IMG/VR virus record: IMGVR_UViG_3300037198_000018 | Span: 1-43,747 of that record | DNA length: 43,747 nt | Direction: 5' to 3' (one strand) | From: a virus | Part shown: positions 7,601 to 15,687 of the stretch, piece after piece | How positions within the stretch are numbered: the stretch's first letter is position 1 | How the letters are laid out: each line of letters begins with the position of its first letter | Program-made: the position numbers and the translations under genes | Notes under the pieces: model-generated | The model's database searches: none | Told to the model about the DNA's origin: nothing | Seen by the model: the letters and a program-made list of their open reading frames with translations, nothing else

Positions 7601-10600
7601 CGGATTGTGCGTGAACTCCGGCATCGTGCCCGGAGGAACATTCTCAGGCCGGACATCTGTTGGCGGACGCCGGTTGAGCATGTTCAGGTCGCGCCCGGTT
7701 TCGGAAGGCTTGGCTTGAACTTCAGGCCGAGCAGTCTCGCCAGCCTTGGCAGCCGCGCTTTTCTCTGTACGGGCGACAGTCGCCTCAAGGTTTTTGTCTT
7801 CATAAATTGTCTGGGCCAGCTTGTTGACCAGCTCCTCGGTCGTCAGGTCGGGGTTCTCGCGCTGCAAAAGTTGGGCAATCTTGGATATGCCAGATATGGC
7901 GGAGGGATTTACCTTGGCACCATCCATTTGGATGCGCAGTTTGGATAATTGCGAACCAATCCGTTTGGCGTCCTTCTTTTCCTTTTCAGACCAACCCTCC
8001 TCTGGATTCTCTTTGATTTTATCCAGCTCCTCGGACAGCTTTGAATACTGCTCTGCGGCCTTCTGGTAATTTCCAATCCTGTCTTGGATGTCGAATATAA
8101 CATCAACAACCTCGTCTGGATTGGCAGGCTCCTCTCCCAACGTATCGACAACATGATTGTTGACTGCGCTCGCCTCAACATCAGTAATAGGGGTGTGACT
8201 TCCCCTTTCTGATGCGCCCTCGCCCACTCCGGTCACGGCCATCGCCGCTTTCTTTCCCGGCCCCATCACATCACCACCCTCACCCTCAAGCCCTTCAGTG
8301 CCCTCAACCCCCTCAGTGAACTCGGAAATCGGAACATTGCGCGGGTCGTAGCTGGTCTCCCGGCTGTAATTCCCCTGTGCCTCCTTGCCGAATCTATCGT
8401 TGTAATCGGCCACGGAATCGAACGTGCGCTTGAATCCCTTCACCGGCTGGTCGAGCAGCACGGAATAGAGCACCCGGTAACGCTTCAGAACGTCGTCCAG
8501 CGGCGCGTGGTGGCCCTGTGGATGCACTGGGTCAACCAGCATCGTGCCCTTGGTTGGATGGTTGTAGGTGCTCACCATCGCCACCTTGCCGGATTTCTTG
8601 TCCATGATGACCGTCAGGCGCTTGGTGGTCGTCACCGGGTCTTCACCGGAACGGCGGGCGTCATCCACCAGCATCTTGCCCAGCTCCGGGTCGTTCTGGC
8701 TGGTGGCATCAAAGGACTGATAAGCGGAAATCTCCTTGCCGCCACCGTAGCGGATTTCTGAGGGCGTGACAGTTTTGCGGTCTTGAGGCAGCGCATCCTC
8801 ACGGTAGGCGGGCAGCACCATTCGCTTGAACAGGGCGGAAACAATCATCCGGCGGCGGCGCGGCGCATTCCTCTCCTCCTTCGCCTCCTGCCGCTCTGAA
8901 GCCTTCCGCTCGAACATGGCCGGTCGCTCAGCGTCCTTGGCGCGCTTGAGCCTTCCAGCAGCCGCTTCCGCAGATTCCTCCCGGCTGGTCTTGACCCCGA
9001 TTTCACCCTCCAGCTCCAGTGGCGGGGTGTCCTTGGTGTAGGACAGGGCCGCCCTTGAAAACCTGGCCAGCTTGGATTCCCGACCAAAGCCCGCCTGAAT
9101 CATGGCTCGAAGCTGGTCGTCAGAAGCGGCGCTCAGAGTCCGGTCAACCGCTCCCTGCCACATCTCCTTGAGCTGGCCGGGCTGGACGCCTCCCTGCTGC
9201 TTCTTCATGGACTCCACAAATTCCTTGAACGTAGGCAGCGCGACTGAACCGCCAGCCGTGGGAGCTTTCACCGCCTTGTCCATTGTGGCCGCGACCTGCT
9301 CCTTCATCCACTTGTCAGCCCGGTTCTCCAAATCAGCAGCGGACAGCGGCGGCAATGCGCCAGCCTTCTCAGCGGATAGGCGCTCGCCTTCAGGAACCGG
9401 CTTCTGGGCTTCCTCGACCGTGTTGACTGAGGCTCCGGCAAAATCCATCTTGTCCTGATTGACGGACTCCTTGCGATTTGAAGGGCGGCCACGCTCTGCG
9501 GACATCGGAAATTGTTCTTGGCCAGCCGCCTCATCATACTCCTTGATTTTGTCAGCCTTCTTCTTGGCTAAATCATCAACCGTGGCCGTATCAGGAACGA
9601 CCATCGTGGTCTCACGGCCCTCCTGTGTGATGTTGAACATCCAATAGGGCTTTCCCTTGACGTTCCACTCTCCGATATATTTGAGACCACCAACGTCATC
9701 AGCCATCTTCTCGGCCTTGGGGTTGGGCGCGCGAGGAGTGGGGCCGGGTTCCTTCGGAGCAAGGCTGCCCATCGCATCCTTGAACTTCTGTTTCTCGGCC
9801 CCGGCCATTACCTCCTGGTCTCCGGCGGCAGCAAGGCGCATCTGGCTGAATTTGGCCGCGCTTCTGATGGTGTCAAACACCCCCTGGTTGGGGTCTTCCT
9901 TCTTTGAGCGTTCGGGCCGGGCGGGAAATGATTGCTGGTCAGAGCCGGAATCAAGCTCCCTGCTGAACCTGTCCCTCATCTCCTGATTTTCTCGAATGAA
10001 ATTCTGGAGGTGAGCATCATCTGGTTCGTCCTGAAGCTTCTTTTTCTGGAATTCCAGCGTCTCATCCAAACTCTTGACCCATTCCCTTAATACCGCCCTG
10101 TGGTAATTATCCCTGAGTTCACGGTATTTGCTCAACCACTCCCTTGCTTCCCCCTCGCCAACGCCGTGGTCTTTGGAGAATTTATTGACGAACCATTCTT
10201 CAGTGTCCTTGTCTTCGCCGATTTCGTTAAAAGCTCGATTCCCGGCATCTTTGTAAAACCGGGTCAGAAAATCCTGCCGAGTGCCAATCTTGGTTCCGTA
10301 AGTGTCGGCGGCCTTTCCTGAGTCTCCTATCATTTTACCAAAAAGGGCCTCATGCTCATCAATCTTGGCACGGGCCGAAATGGATTCTCTGGTATTCATA
10401 TTTACCAGAGCGTCGGCCTTGCGGTTCTTTTTCTGGCGTTTGTTCAACTTCTGCTCCCCGGTTTCGTCTTCGCCCGGCTGGGCCATTGGACTGACACCGG
10501 ATGCCACAGCCTTTCCGAGTGTGATGTTGCTTTGAACCCGGTCGAGAATGGCCCGGATTTCCGGGCTGATGTTGGTGCCAAGCCGGGTTCTAATGTTCCT

Positions 10601-12499
10601 GACAACAGACTCCAAGGCGTTTAGGGATTCCAGCTTCCATCGTTGCTTGCCGACGGCGTTGATAACTTCCTCCGTGCGCCAACCGGATAACTTCTCGATG
10701 CGCTGACGAAGCAGCTCATGGCCCCAAAGCGTGTCTGACATCTCATTGAGGGTGCTCCCCATGCTGTAAATTGATTTACCAATCCGCACCTCAAGTCCAC
10801 TCAGGGATTTGAGATAGGTAATCGCGTCTTCGTCGGTGGCGGCCAGGTGGATGCGCTCATGTCCCAAGATGGAACGAATGGCCTGCGCCCGCCTGTCTGG
10901 ACTCATGGCACCAAGGAACCTCGCCATTCTCTTTTGGTTGACCAAAATGGTTCCGGTTTTACGGTCTATTGTCGCAATTCCTATCGCCTTTTTGGAAGAA
11001 AATGGCTGGTTGGGGTCTGTTTCGTCCACCGACCTAACTGGGACATCCATCTTGGCGGCTGCTTCGTTGATGATGGACTGGTATTCATCCTCCAAATCGG
11101 ACTTGGCTGGCTCGGCAGCGGATTCGGGGGCGAGGTTTTTGACCATCCCATACCTGTCCCGCTCCTTTGAGACCAGCTTAACGGCGTCATCCCAGCTCAG
11201 GTGGTATTTGTCTGCAATGGCCTGAATCTTGTCGTGTCCACCGGGTTCAGCTTCCTCTCTTGTGAGCAGAATGTCCTTCGGCTTTGCGGCGGCCTCATCC
11301 CGGTCATGCAGCTTGTTGGCCTCATTGACGGCGATGCTCTGAGTGGGATGGTCGCTCTCAATTCCACCAGCCGGATTGACCACCACCCAGCGGTTCATCC
11401 CGTCGTCGAACTGAACGTCGTAGTTCTTGGCCCTCAGAGGAACTTCCGCTTTTCCTTCCACTGGTGCTGCTGGCGTTTGTGCTCCGGCAGTTTCCCCCGG
11501 TTGTCGAAGTGGTGTTTTTTCACCCACTTGTGGCCGAACTTCTGGTTGAGCAGCGCCCGCTGCGCCTGGCTTACCGCTGGCATTTTGTGCTCCTTTCTTG
11601 AATCCTTCCCGCCAAGGGAACAGCACGTTGGCCATTGCAAGCCCGGCTGCTGACTTTGCGGTCTGGGAGTCTGGTTTCTGTCCTTCAACGGACTTCTGGC
11701 TCAAATCCAATGCCGCGCCAAGAACGCCGCCCTCGGTTGCGGCCCCGATTCGTCCACCCACCCATGCCTTGAACCCAGTGGTTCCCATCTTGGCGGCCAG
11801 ATATTTTCCAAGCGGCTTTCGCATCGCTGCGGGGATGGCATAGAACACCAAGGCCGTAAGCAGCCCCTTATCCACTGAGCGGCTCAGGGCTTGGTCGGCG
11901 GCCTCATCGTCGGGCATTTGTGGATTGGACTGCTTGATGTTGGTGTATTCATCGGGGATTTCGCCCAGCGGCTCAGCGGCATAGGCGGGGATGGCCAGCG
12001 GCCCCAGAGCCATCTTCGCGCCGGAGCCAGCCATCTCGCCGGCCTTTGTCCAGTTGCTCTTTTCCTGCAACGGAGTCATTGGCACTGACTCGGCGGCAGT
12101 TTGACCAATCTTGTAAAGTGGGTTGGTCTTGGTGGCGGCAACCACCTCAAGCGGAGTTCTGGGGACAACCTCGAAAGCGTTCGGAATGGCCGCCGGTGGG
12201 GAGGCGGTGTGGGTCTGACCTCCAGACTGTATGGACATCGGGCCGCTTCGGTCTCCCTGCTCACCATTCCAGAGGGGGACATTGGTGCGCTGAACCTTCG
12301 GTGTGAGGTATTCCTGAACGGCTGCCGCCGCCTTGGGAATCAGCCCTGCGCCCTGCTCAAGCGAGGACAATGCTCCTCGAAACGGGGCTGCTTGGGGCTG
12401 GCCATATTCCTTGTCGAGCGCGGCCTTAATCTGCTCGTCTGCCATCCCGTCAGGGAATTCAACGAGACCCACGCCTTCAACTTGAATCTTGGTAGGCAT
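4688..12499 (-). CDS. Giant 2603-residue virion/ejection-type protein
   Basis: The largest gene of the window, about 18% of it. The N-terminal 30 residues (IQVEGVGLVEFPDGMADEQI at 5-24) form a short domain often seen at the start of phage ejection or structural proteins. Residues about 205-300 are hydrophobic/glycine-rich and may contact membranes. GHERIH (546-551) contains HExxH, a zinc-metalloprotease motif. Long Ala/Pro/Glu-rich linkers alternate with folded blocks, and the last 800 residues are dense and globular. This layout fits large polyvalent ejection proteins delivered with DNA into the cell. It follows two smaller putative ejection proteins in the same operon, as in podoviruses. 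No lysozyme, transglycosylase or N4-type RNA polymerase motif was recognised. Which domains are enzymatic is unknown. Confidence 0.75.
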   Translation of the reverse strand: MPTKIQVEGVGLVEFPDGMADEQIKAALDKEYGQPQAAPFRGALSSLEQGAGLIPKAAAAVQEYLTPKVQRTNVPLWNGEQGDRSGPMSIQSGGQTHTASPPAAIPNAFEVVPRTPLEVVAATKTNPLYKIGQTAAESVPMTPLQEKSNWTKAGEMAGSGAKMALGPLAIPAYAAEPLGEIPDEYTNIKQSNPQMPDDEAADQALSRSVDKGLLTALVFYAIPAAMRKPLGKYLAAKMGTTGFKAWVGGRIGAATEGGVLGAALDLSQKSVEGQKPDSQTAKSAAGLAMANVLFPWREGFKKGAQNASGKPGAAGAAQPEVRPQVGEKTPLRQPGETAGAQTPAAPVEGKAEVPLRAKNYDVQFDDGMNRWVVVNPAGGIESDHPTQSIAVNEANKLHDRDEAAAKPKDILLTREEAEPGGHDKIQAIADKYHLSWDDAVKLVSKERDRYGMVKNLAPESAAEPAKSDLEDEYQSIINEAAAKMDVPVRSVDETDPNQPFSSKKAIGIATIDRKTGTILVNQKRMARFLGAMSPDRRAQAIRSILGHERIHLAATDEDAITYLKSLSGLEVRIGKSIYSMGSTLNEMSDTLWGHELLRQRIEKLSGWRTEEVINAVGKQRWKLESLNALESVVRNIRTRLGTNISPEIRAILDRVQSNITLGKAVASGVSPMAQPGEDETGEQKLNKRQKKNRKADALVNMNTRESISARAKIDEHEALFGKMIGDSGKAADTYGTKIGTRQDFLTRFYKDAGNRAFNEIGEDKDTEEWFVNKFSKDHGVGEGEAREWLSKYRELRDNYHRAVLREWVKSLDETLEFQKKKLQDEPDDAHLQNFIRENQEMRDRFSRELDSGSDQQSFPARPERSKKEDPNQGVFDTIRSAAKFSQMRLAAAGDQEVMAGAEKQKFKDAMGSLAPKEPGPTPRAPNPKAEKMADDVGGLKYIGEWNVKGKPYWMFNITQEGRETTMVVPDTATVDDLAKKKADKIKEYDEAAGQEQFPMSAERGRPSNRKESVNQDKMDFAGASVNTVEEAQKPVPEGERLSAEKAGALPPLSAADLENRADKWMKEQVAATMDKAVKAPTAGGSVALPTFKEFVESMKKQQGGVQPGQLKEMWQGAVDRTLSAASDDQLRAMIQAGFGRESKLARFSRAALSYTKDTPPLELEGEIGVKTSREESAEAAAGRLKRAKDAERPAMFERKASERQEAKEERNAPRRRRMIVSALFKRMVLPAYREDALPQDRKTVTPSEIRYGGGKEISAYQSFDATSQNDPELGKMLVDDARRSGEDPVTTTKRLTVIMDKKSGKVAMVSTYNHPTKGTMLVDPVHPQGHHAPLDDVLKRYRVLYSVLLDQPVKGFKRTFDSVADYNDRFGKEAQGNYSRETSYDPRNVPISEFTEGVEGTEGLEGEGGDVMGPGKKAAMAVTGVGEGASERGSHTPITDVEASAVNNHVVDTLGEEPANPDEVVDVIFDIQDRIGNYQKAAEQYSKLSEELDKIKENPEEGWSEKEKKDAKRIGSQLSKLRIQMDGAKVNPSAISGISKIAQLLQRENPDLTTEELVNKLAQTIYEDKNLEATVARTEKSAAAKAGETARPEVQAKPSETGRDLNMLNRRPPTDVRPENVPPGTMPEFTHNPPVPEATTTPRNPDYLSPEDAEWVNALSLMPEFHADAKDAVRQAAAYKPTEFVPTVEYPEPAKEGERTLTDRPKQPQLKEQSPMSAERLSNELDKKRRQINAVWLRRSSKMEITAAADGADNLAPVAGEHARRTLRLVNKDEMVRSTPIALLACGKVGENPNTGKKFFFYDQKALDSKITQAKLGAIKAQGVMDDPKTSFKEWRLAKQMKAAAERLELIAQYTKDHFKDQDVKDMAMACRRELYDQLVREHEHGVSTTDFGETYFPTRYEGEMFNLDTIRFGSDETIGNRFTARKVFRDHYEAIMHGPFIPKSYDAADIISHRVRQGARAIGRRMWVEALKDMKDAVSGKPIAMDATPGHPRQLVNPDTGEKEFHGDPWQAPSPEYEMIKPTDSGTPIAVLKPYAGLMKTCTAESAFRGSPAGELSVYFSSMLKHGVVLVGDTFHYSRLMQYGTAMRRGVPSFNNGFAALMYRAEDLAGPNGEPGPAVKSGEVYPESAKWALAKEAVIDDAGTHKLMSHQEVLQEMVGRGLNATRIGDAIYKDAVQKIPLVGEVLYKAVGPWNRFLFDRFMPGLISDGAVRNFVKLHQANPDVPYSKLMRDVITDMNVYYGNMGRQGVFTNPTLRDAAQVTMLAPMWQEGLIGKELRTMGRLTGISNLTGRRGVPQLGALGGAVTRGLASYFLLTQAINLVTRRQLTFQNKEKGHELDAWIPTGEKTGIWISPMSVFAEKTHDLIRLCEAKPKAWDAITQMGENALGPVGKFAHVLRSSRSPSGEYLTTTPSVISTAVEQLTPTPISLGKGIQWAGYAAGVSPKPEPGTTWRQMIASGMGIKTQPGQDANTQAEASARKFAQDNMLKSDSQVIIPTDEPSYAKLRHAFKIGDEGSTKKIFDTLVSKRKTGQSAYARREQIVKDMQNWARRPFTGSNNGDRLWIHSMTDAEREMYSNAVQQRYELLYGWEKWYLTQVGNPGQ

Positions 12500-12503
12500 T
12501 GCG

Positions 12504-13346
12504 TCATTTAGTTGACTTCTTGAAAGTGCCAGTCTTGGGGTCGTAGGTGGCTACAACATCACCTCCAGCTCCTGCCGCCGGAGGCCCCGCATCTTCCGGG
12601 GCGACTGCGTCGGCATTTTTATTAGTTTCATCAACCGGGTTTTCACCAGCCGGGTTGTATTTCAGAGCCTTGAATGCAGCGTCGTTGCGCTCCCTTTGAA
12701 TCCTGAGGGTCTTTGCCTTTGCGCTTCTCAGTTCGTCAGGCAGCATCTCGGTTGGCAGCGCGGCCTCAGCCTTGTCAATCCTTGCCTTATCAGCCTGAAG
12801 ATTCTTGAGCTTGAACTCGCGCTCGGCGTCAGCCCTCTTTTGAGCCTCCTTCTGTTCGTCGGTCATGTGACCCGGTAACGAGGCTGCTGTTGGCTTGTCG
12901 AAGCCATAGAGATGGCCCTGAGACTGCCAGATTCGAGTGCCTTCTGGCGTGACGGCAATCTCCTTGGGAATGTCAGCGGCCTGACGGCGGGCATTGGCAA
13001 TCCCCCCCAGCCCAGTCAGCGACTTGCCCATCTGCGGGCCGAACTTCATCATGCCCTCCACCGGGTCGCCGCCACCACTGACGAAGGACTGATACCCCTG
13101 CTGGGCCTGAAACTTGCGCTGGGCGTCCTGAATCTTCAACTTCATCCCCTGCTGCAAAACCTGGTCTTCAATCTGAAGCCGCTGTCCCCTCTGCTGAATT
13201 TCCTGAGCCTGCTGGCCCAGCTCGGCCTTGGCCAGCTCATTGCGCTGACGGTTCTGCTTGAACTCAAGTCCAATCTGCAAGCCCGACATCAACGAATCGC
13301 GGGCATCCGTTGGTCTGGTCTCAAGCCATGAAGGTAAATCAGCCAT
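12504..13346 (-). CDS. Coiled-coil protein, candidate ejection protein
   Basis: A 280-residue protein rich in Gln, Ala, Lys and Glu. Long helices are likely at about residues 20-85 (heptad-like Q/E/L/R pattern) and 160-220, separated by a Gly-rich segment (FVSGGGDPVEGMMKFGPQMG near 88-107). The C-terminus is Pro/Ala/Gly-rich and disordered. It starts 4 bp after the preceding gene and is followed by the giant protein, matching the middle position of a podovirus ejection-protein trio. No family was recognised by sequence, so the role is inferred from context and composition. Confidence 0.7.
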   Translation of the reverse strand: MADLPSWLETRPTDARDSLMSGLQIGLEFKQNRQRNELAKAELGQQAQEIQQRGQRLQIEDQVLQQGMKLKIQDAQRKFQAQQGYQSFVSGGGDPVEGMMKFGPQMGKSLTGLGGIANARRQAADIPKEIAVTPEGTRIWQSQGHLYGFDKPTAASLPGHMTDEQKEAQKRADAEREFKLKNLQADKARIDKAEAALPTEMLPDELRSAKAKTLRIQRERNDAAFKALKYNPAGENPVDETNKNADAVAPEDAGPPAAGAGGDVVATYDPKTGTFKKSTK

Positions 13347-13350
13347 AAAA

Positions 13351-13938
13351 TCACATGCTCATGTCCCAAGCGCCGCCCTCAAGCGGCCCTCCGGTTCCAT
13401 ATCCATAAGGGTCTCCAAAATCAGTTCCGGCAGTTGGGGCGTAGGCCATCCCACCACTGCCGCCCATGCCCCCCGCCGCACCGCCGCCACCCACCATCCC
13501 CAGAATGCTCCCGATGGTTCCCACCCCCAAGTCAAACAAGCCCGCTGCGGCTGGGTTGGGCGCTGCGGCGGCATTGGCAGCCGTCATCTGCTCCTGCACC
13601 GGCATCGTCGTGCTGCCCACTCCGGTCAGGAAGTTCATGTAGTCCCCCTGTCCCTTTTCCATTAAATCGAGCGAGTTGAGTCCCAGACTTTCCAGCGTGA
13701 CATTGTTGGCCGCACCGCTGCCCGGCATCCCGCTCTTGACGCCCCACGCGGCACCGGAGTTTCGTATCTCATCCAGCACATCGGTTGGCAACTGGCCGGA
13801 CAGATAGCTGCTGATGTTGCTGGACACCTTGCCGGTCAGATTGGGCAGCGAGGGGTCAATCTCCTGCACCTGCTGGTACGGGTCTTTGACCTTTGAATAG
13901 TCCGGCTTGGAACCAAACACGCTTGAAAAAAACGACAT
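13351..13938 (-). CDS. Small virion protein with Gly-rich hydrophobic C-terminus
   Basis: A 195-residue protein beginning MSFFSSVFGSKPDY. The ATG at 13938 is preferred to an upstream in-frame start that would overlap the HNH gene. The first 120 residues look folded; LFDLGVGTIGSILGMVGGGG and the following Gly/Ala run (about 140-170) could insert in a membrane. A small protein with such a segment, placed before a coiled-coil protein and a giant protein, resembles the first ejection protein of podoviruses. This is inference by position and composition; sequence homology was not recognised. Confidence 0.7.
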   Translation of the reverse strand: MSFFSSVFGSKPDYSKVKDPYQQVQEIDPSLPNLTGKVSSNISSYLSGQLPTDVLDEIRNSGAAWGVKSGMPGSGAANNVTLESLGLNSLDLMEKGQGDYMNFLTGVGSTTMPVQEQMTAANAAAAPNPAAAGLFDLGVGTIGSILGMVGGGGAAGGMGGSGGMAYAPTAGTDFGDPYGYGTGGPLEGGAWDMSM

Positions 13939-13942
13939 ATAA

Positions 13943-14653
13943 TTAGTTTCTGGTTGCCAGCCACTCATCAAGCGGCTTGTCACCCTTGGATATATTACAC
14001 CTTGGGCAGGCAATAGCCATATTGCTTAATTCATGTCTCCCCATTCGAGAGAGCGGCTGGATGTGGTCGGCGTGAAATTCTTTTCCGTGGAGCGGAAGTC
14101 CGCAGTAGGCGCACTTTGTTGAAAGGGACTGCTTGGCCTCCAAAATCATGTTCTTAATCTTGGCCAATTCTAGTTTGCTGGTCAGGATTTTGCAGCGACG
14201 GCGCAGAGCGCCACTCACCCTTGCCGCCGCCTTTATCTTTTCTGAGTTCCTGTGGTAATACGCCCTAGCATACTCCCGGCCCTTAGCTCTCGACTTTTCA
14301 ATATCTTGATGGTAGCGCCTTCGAGAATACTCCCTCGACTGTGATTTGTGAGTCCTTCCATATTCCCTCATCTTTGGGAGAATCGAGTCCCGCTTTTGCT
14401 GGTGTCTCAAGCGGCTCTTTTCCTTCAGGCGCTCCTTGTTTCGCTGGTAGTATTCGGCCTTCTTCTTCCTAAGTTCGGCATCGTGATGAAATCGGTACTG
14501 GAAACTGTATTCCTTCTGCTTTTCCGGCGTGGGTGGCGTGCGACAATACTTCTTCCTGTTCGCCCTGTGCTCATGGGCGTATTGCTTGTAGAAATCCCTG
14601 TGGGTTTCATAATACCGCTGACACACCAGCCTGTGCTTCGCGGGCGTTTTCAT
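13943..14653 (-). CDS. HNH endonuclease
   Basis: A 236-residue HNH nuclease. The C-terminal domain has CAYC (181-184), HADHI (194-198), N211 and CPRCN (216-220), the pattern of a zinc-stabilised beta-beta-alpha metal HNH fold. The first 150 residues are an extended, very basic array of short repeats of the type YYxRNxExxKxKxR, probably a DNA-binding region. Its ATG overlaps the stop of the adaptor-like gene, and its stop lies 5 bp before the next start, so it sits inside the structural operon without disturbing it. Free-standing HNH genes in phages are often homing endonucleases; packaging-related HNH proteins usually sit next to terminase, which is not the case here. Confidence 0.88.
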   Translation of the reverse strand: MKTPAKHRLVCQRYYETHRDFYKQYAHEHRANRKKYCRTPPTPEKQKEYSFQYRFHHDAELRKKKAEYYQRNKERLKEKSRLRHQQKRDSILPKMREYGRTHKSQSREYSRRRYHQDIEKSRAKGREYARAYYHRNSEKIKAAARVSGALRRRCKILTSKLELAKIKNMILEAKQSLSTKCAYCGLPLHGKEFHADHIQPLSRMGRHELSNMAIACPRCNISKGDKPLDEWLATRN

Positions 14654-15657
14654 ATCATTCCTGTTCCTTGCCCGGCCAGGGAATCATTTCCAAATGGCCG
14701 GAAGCTGACAATGACCTGCTCGTCGGGAACCCGATTCCGCAGCTCGTAGTTTAGCTCCCGAAAGGCGGATTGTTCTGCGGCCCTGGACTCGGTGATGTGG
14801 CCCGCCTCCTTCTCCTTAATGCTCATTACCATGTCCCGGAGGGCGTCCATATTCTCGATGAGCACCAGGTCGTCGTCAAACCTGACCGGGACAAACGCCA
14901 GCTTAACCAGAGCATTTATCATGGTCGGACAACAGCCGCGCCCAGTCCGGGCGTGAACTCGGGTGCGGAAATAATCTGGCGATGTCTCGCCGGCCTCATA
15001 GACGCACATGTCGTAGAGAATCCCATCGGTGTCCACCTGGTATCCGCGAACCCGGCTCAGGGTGGGGTCTTTTACCACCCGGTCAATCCTCCGAATCAGA
15101 AAATTGGTCTCGACGTAGGGAAGCTGAAGCGTGAGCACGATTCCATCCTGAACCGTGTTGTCGGGGCGGATTCCGGTCAGCATCTGGCCGTTGCCGTCCT
15201 TGCCGTAAATTCTGATGGTCTTGCCAGCGTCGTTGGGGTTGTCTATGTAGAATCGAATCAGCCGGCACTGGCCATCGGGAATTGGATTGAACACCGGCAG
15301 GGTTCCGTCGTTGACGCTTTCGTGGCGGCCCGCATGCCCCCGGTGGCGGCGGGAGTAAGCGCCGGCCCAGTCGCTGCACTGCCCGTCCCACTGCATGTAT
15401 TCATACCAGCGGTTGGCGGGAATGGTGGGATGATTGTTGGCGTTCAGGGCGAGCACGGCGGACACGGTGCGGGGCCATACCACGCAGCCGTCATAGACGC
15501 AGCCCCGAATCCCCTGAACAGTCCCCCACCAGCTTCCCCTGGTCATCAACTGGCGGGTGGCGGCGTTGACCAGTGACGCGAATTCCGGGCCGTCCGGGTT
15601 GGCGGAGGCAATCTGGAGCACCCGGCTCCGCTTAATGTCTCCGAACGTCGTTAGCAT
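14650..15657 (-). CDS. Head-tail adaptor / tail tubular-like protein
   Basis: A 335-residue protein. The N-terminal part (SLVNAATRQLMTRGSWWGT, about 28-46) resembles the helical start of tail tubular or adaptor proteins, in which rows of helices join the portal to the tail. The middle is beta-rich (RLIRFYIDN, KTIRIYGKDGNGQ), and the C-terminus returns to helices with conserved acidic residues. It follows the nozzle-like gene in transcription order and precedes the HNH gene with a 4-bp overlap. The assignment rests on size, context and partial sequence character and is not certain. It could be another minor structural protein. Confidence 0.6.
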   Translation of the reverse strand: MLTTFGDIKRSRVLQIASANPDGPEFASLVNAATRQLMTRGSWWGTVQGIRGCVYDGCVVWPRTVSAVLALNANNHPTIPANRWYEYMQWDGQCSDWAGAYSRRHRGHAGRHESVNDGTLPVFNPIPDGQCRLIRFYIDNPNDAGKTIRIYGKDGNGQMLTGIRPDNTVQDGIVLTLQLPYVETNFLIRRIDRVVKDPTLSRVRGYQVDTDGILYDMCVYEAGETSPDYFRTRVHARTGRGCCPTMINALVKLAFVPVRFDDDLVLIENMDALRDMVMSIKEKEAGHITESRAAEQSAFRELNYELRNRVPDEQVIVSFRPFGNDSLAGQGTGMI

Positions 15658-15687
15658 AAGGCGATAATAGTCCTGTCTGGGTTTGTT

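Noticed and set aside
4688-12499. N4-type virion RNA polymerase identity for the giant protein
   Set aside because: No T7-like polymerase motifs were found in the sequence; the domain composition points to an ejection-type protein instead.
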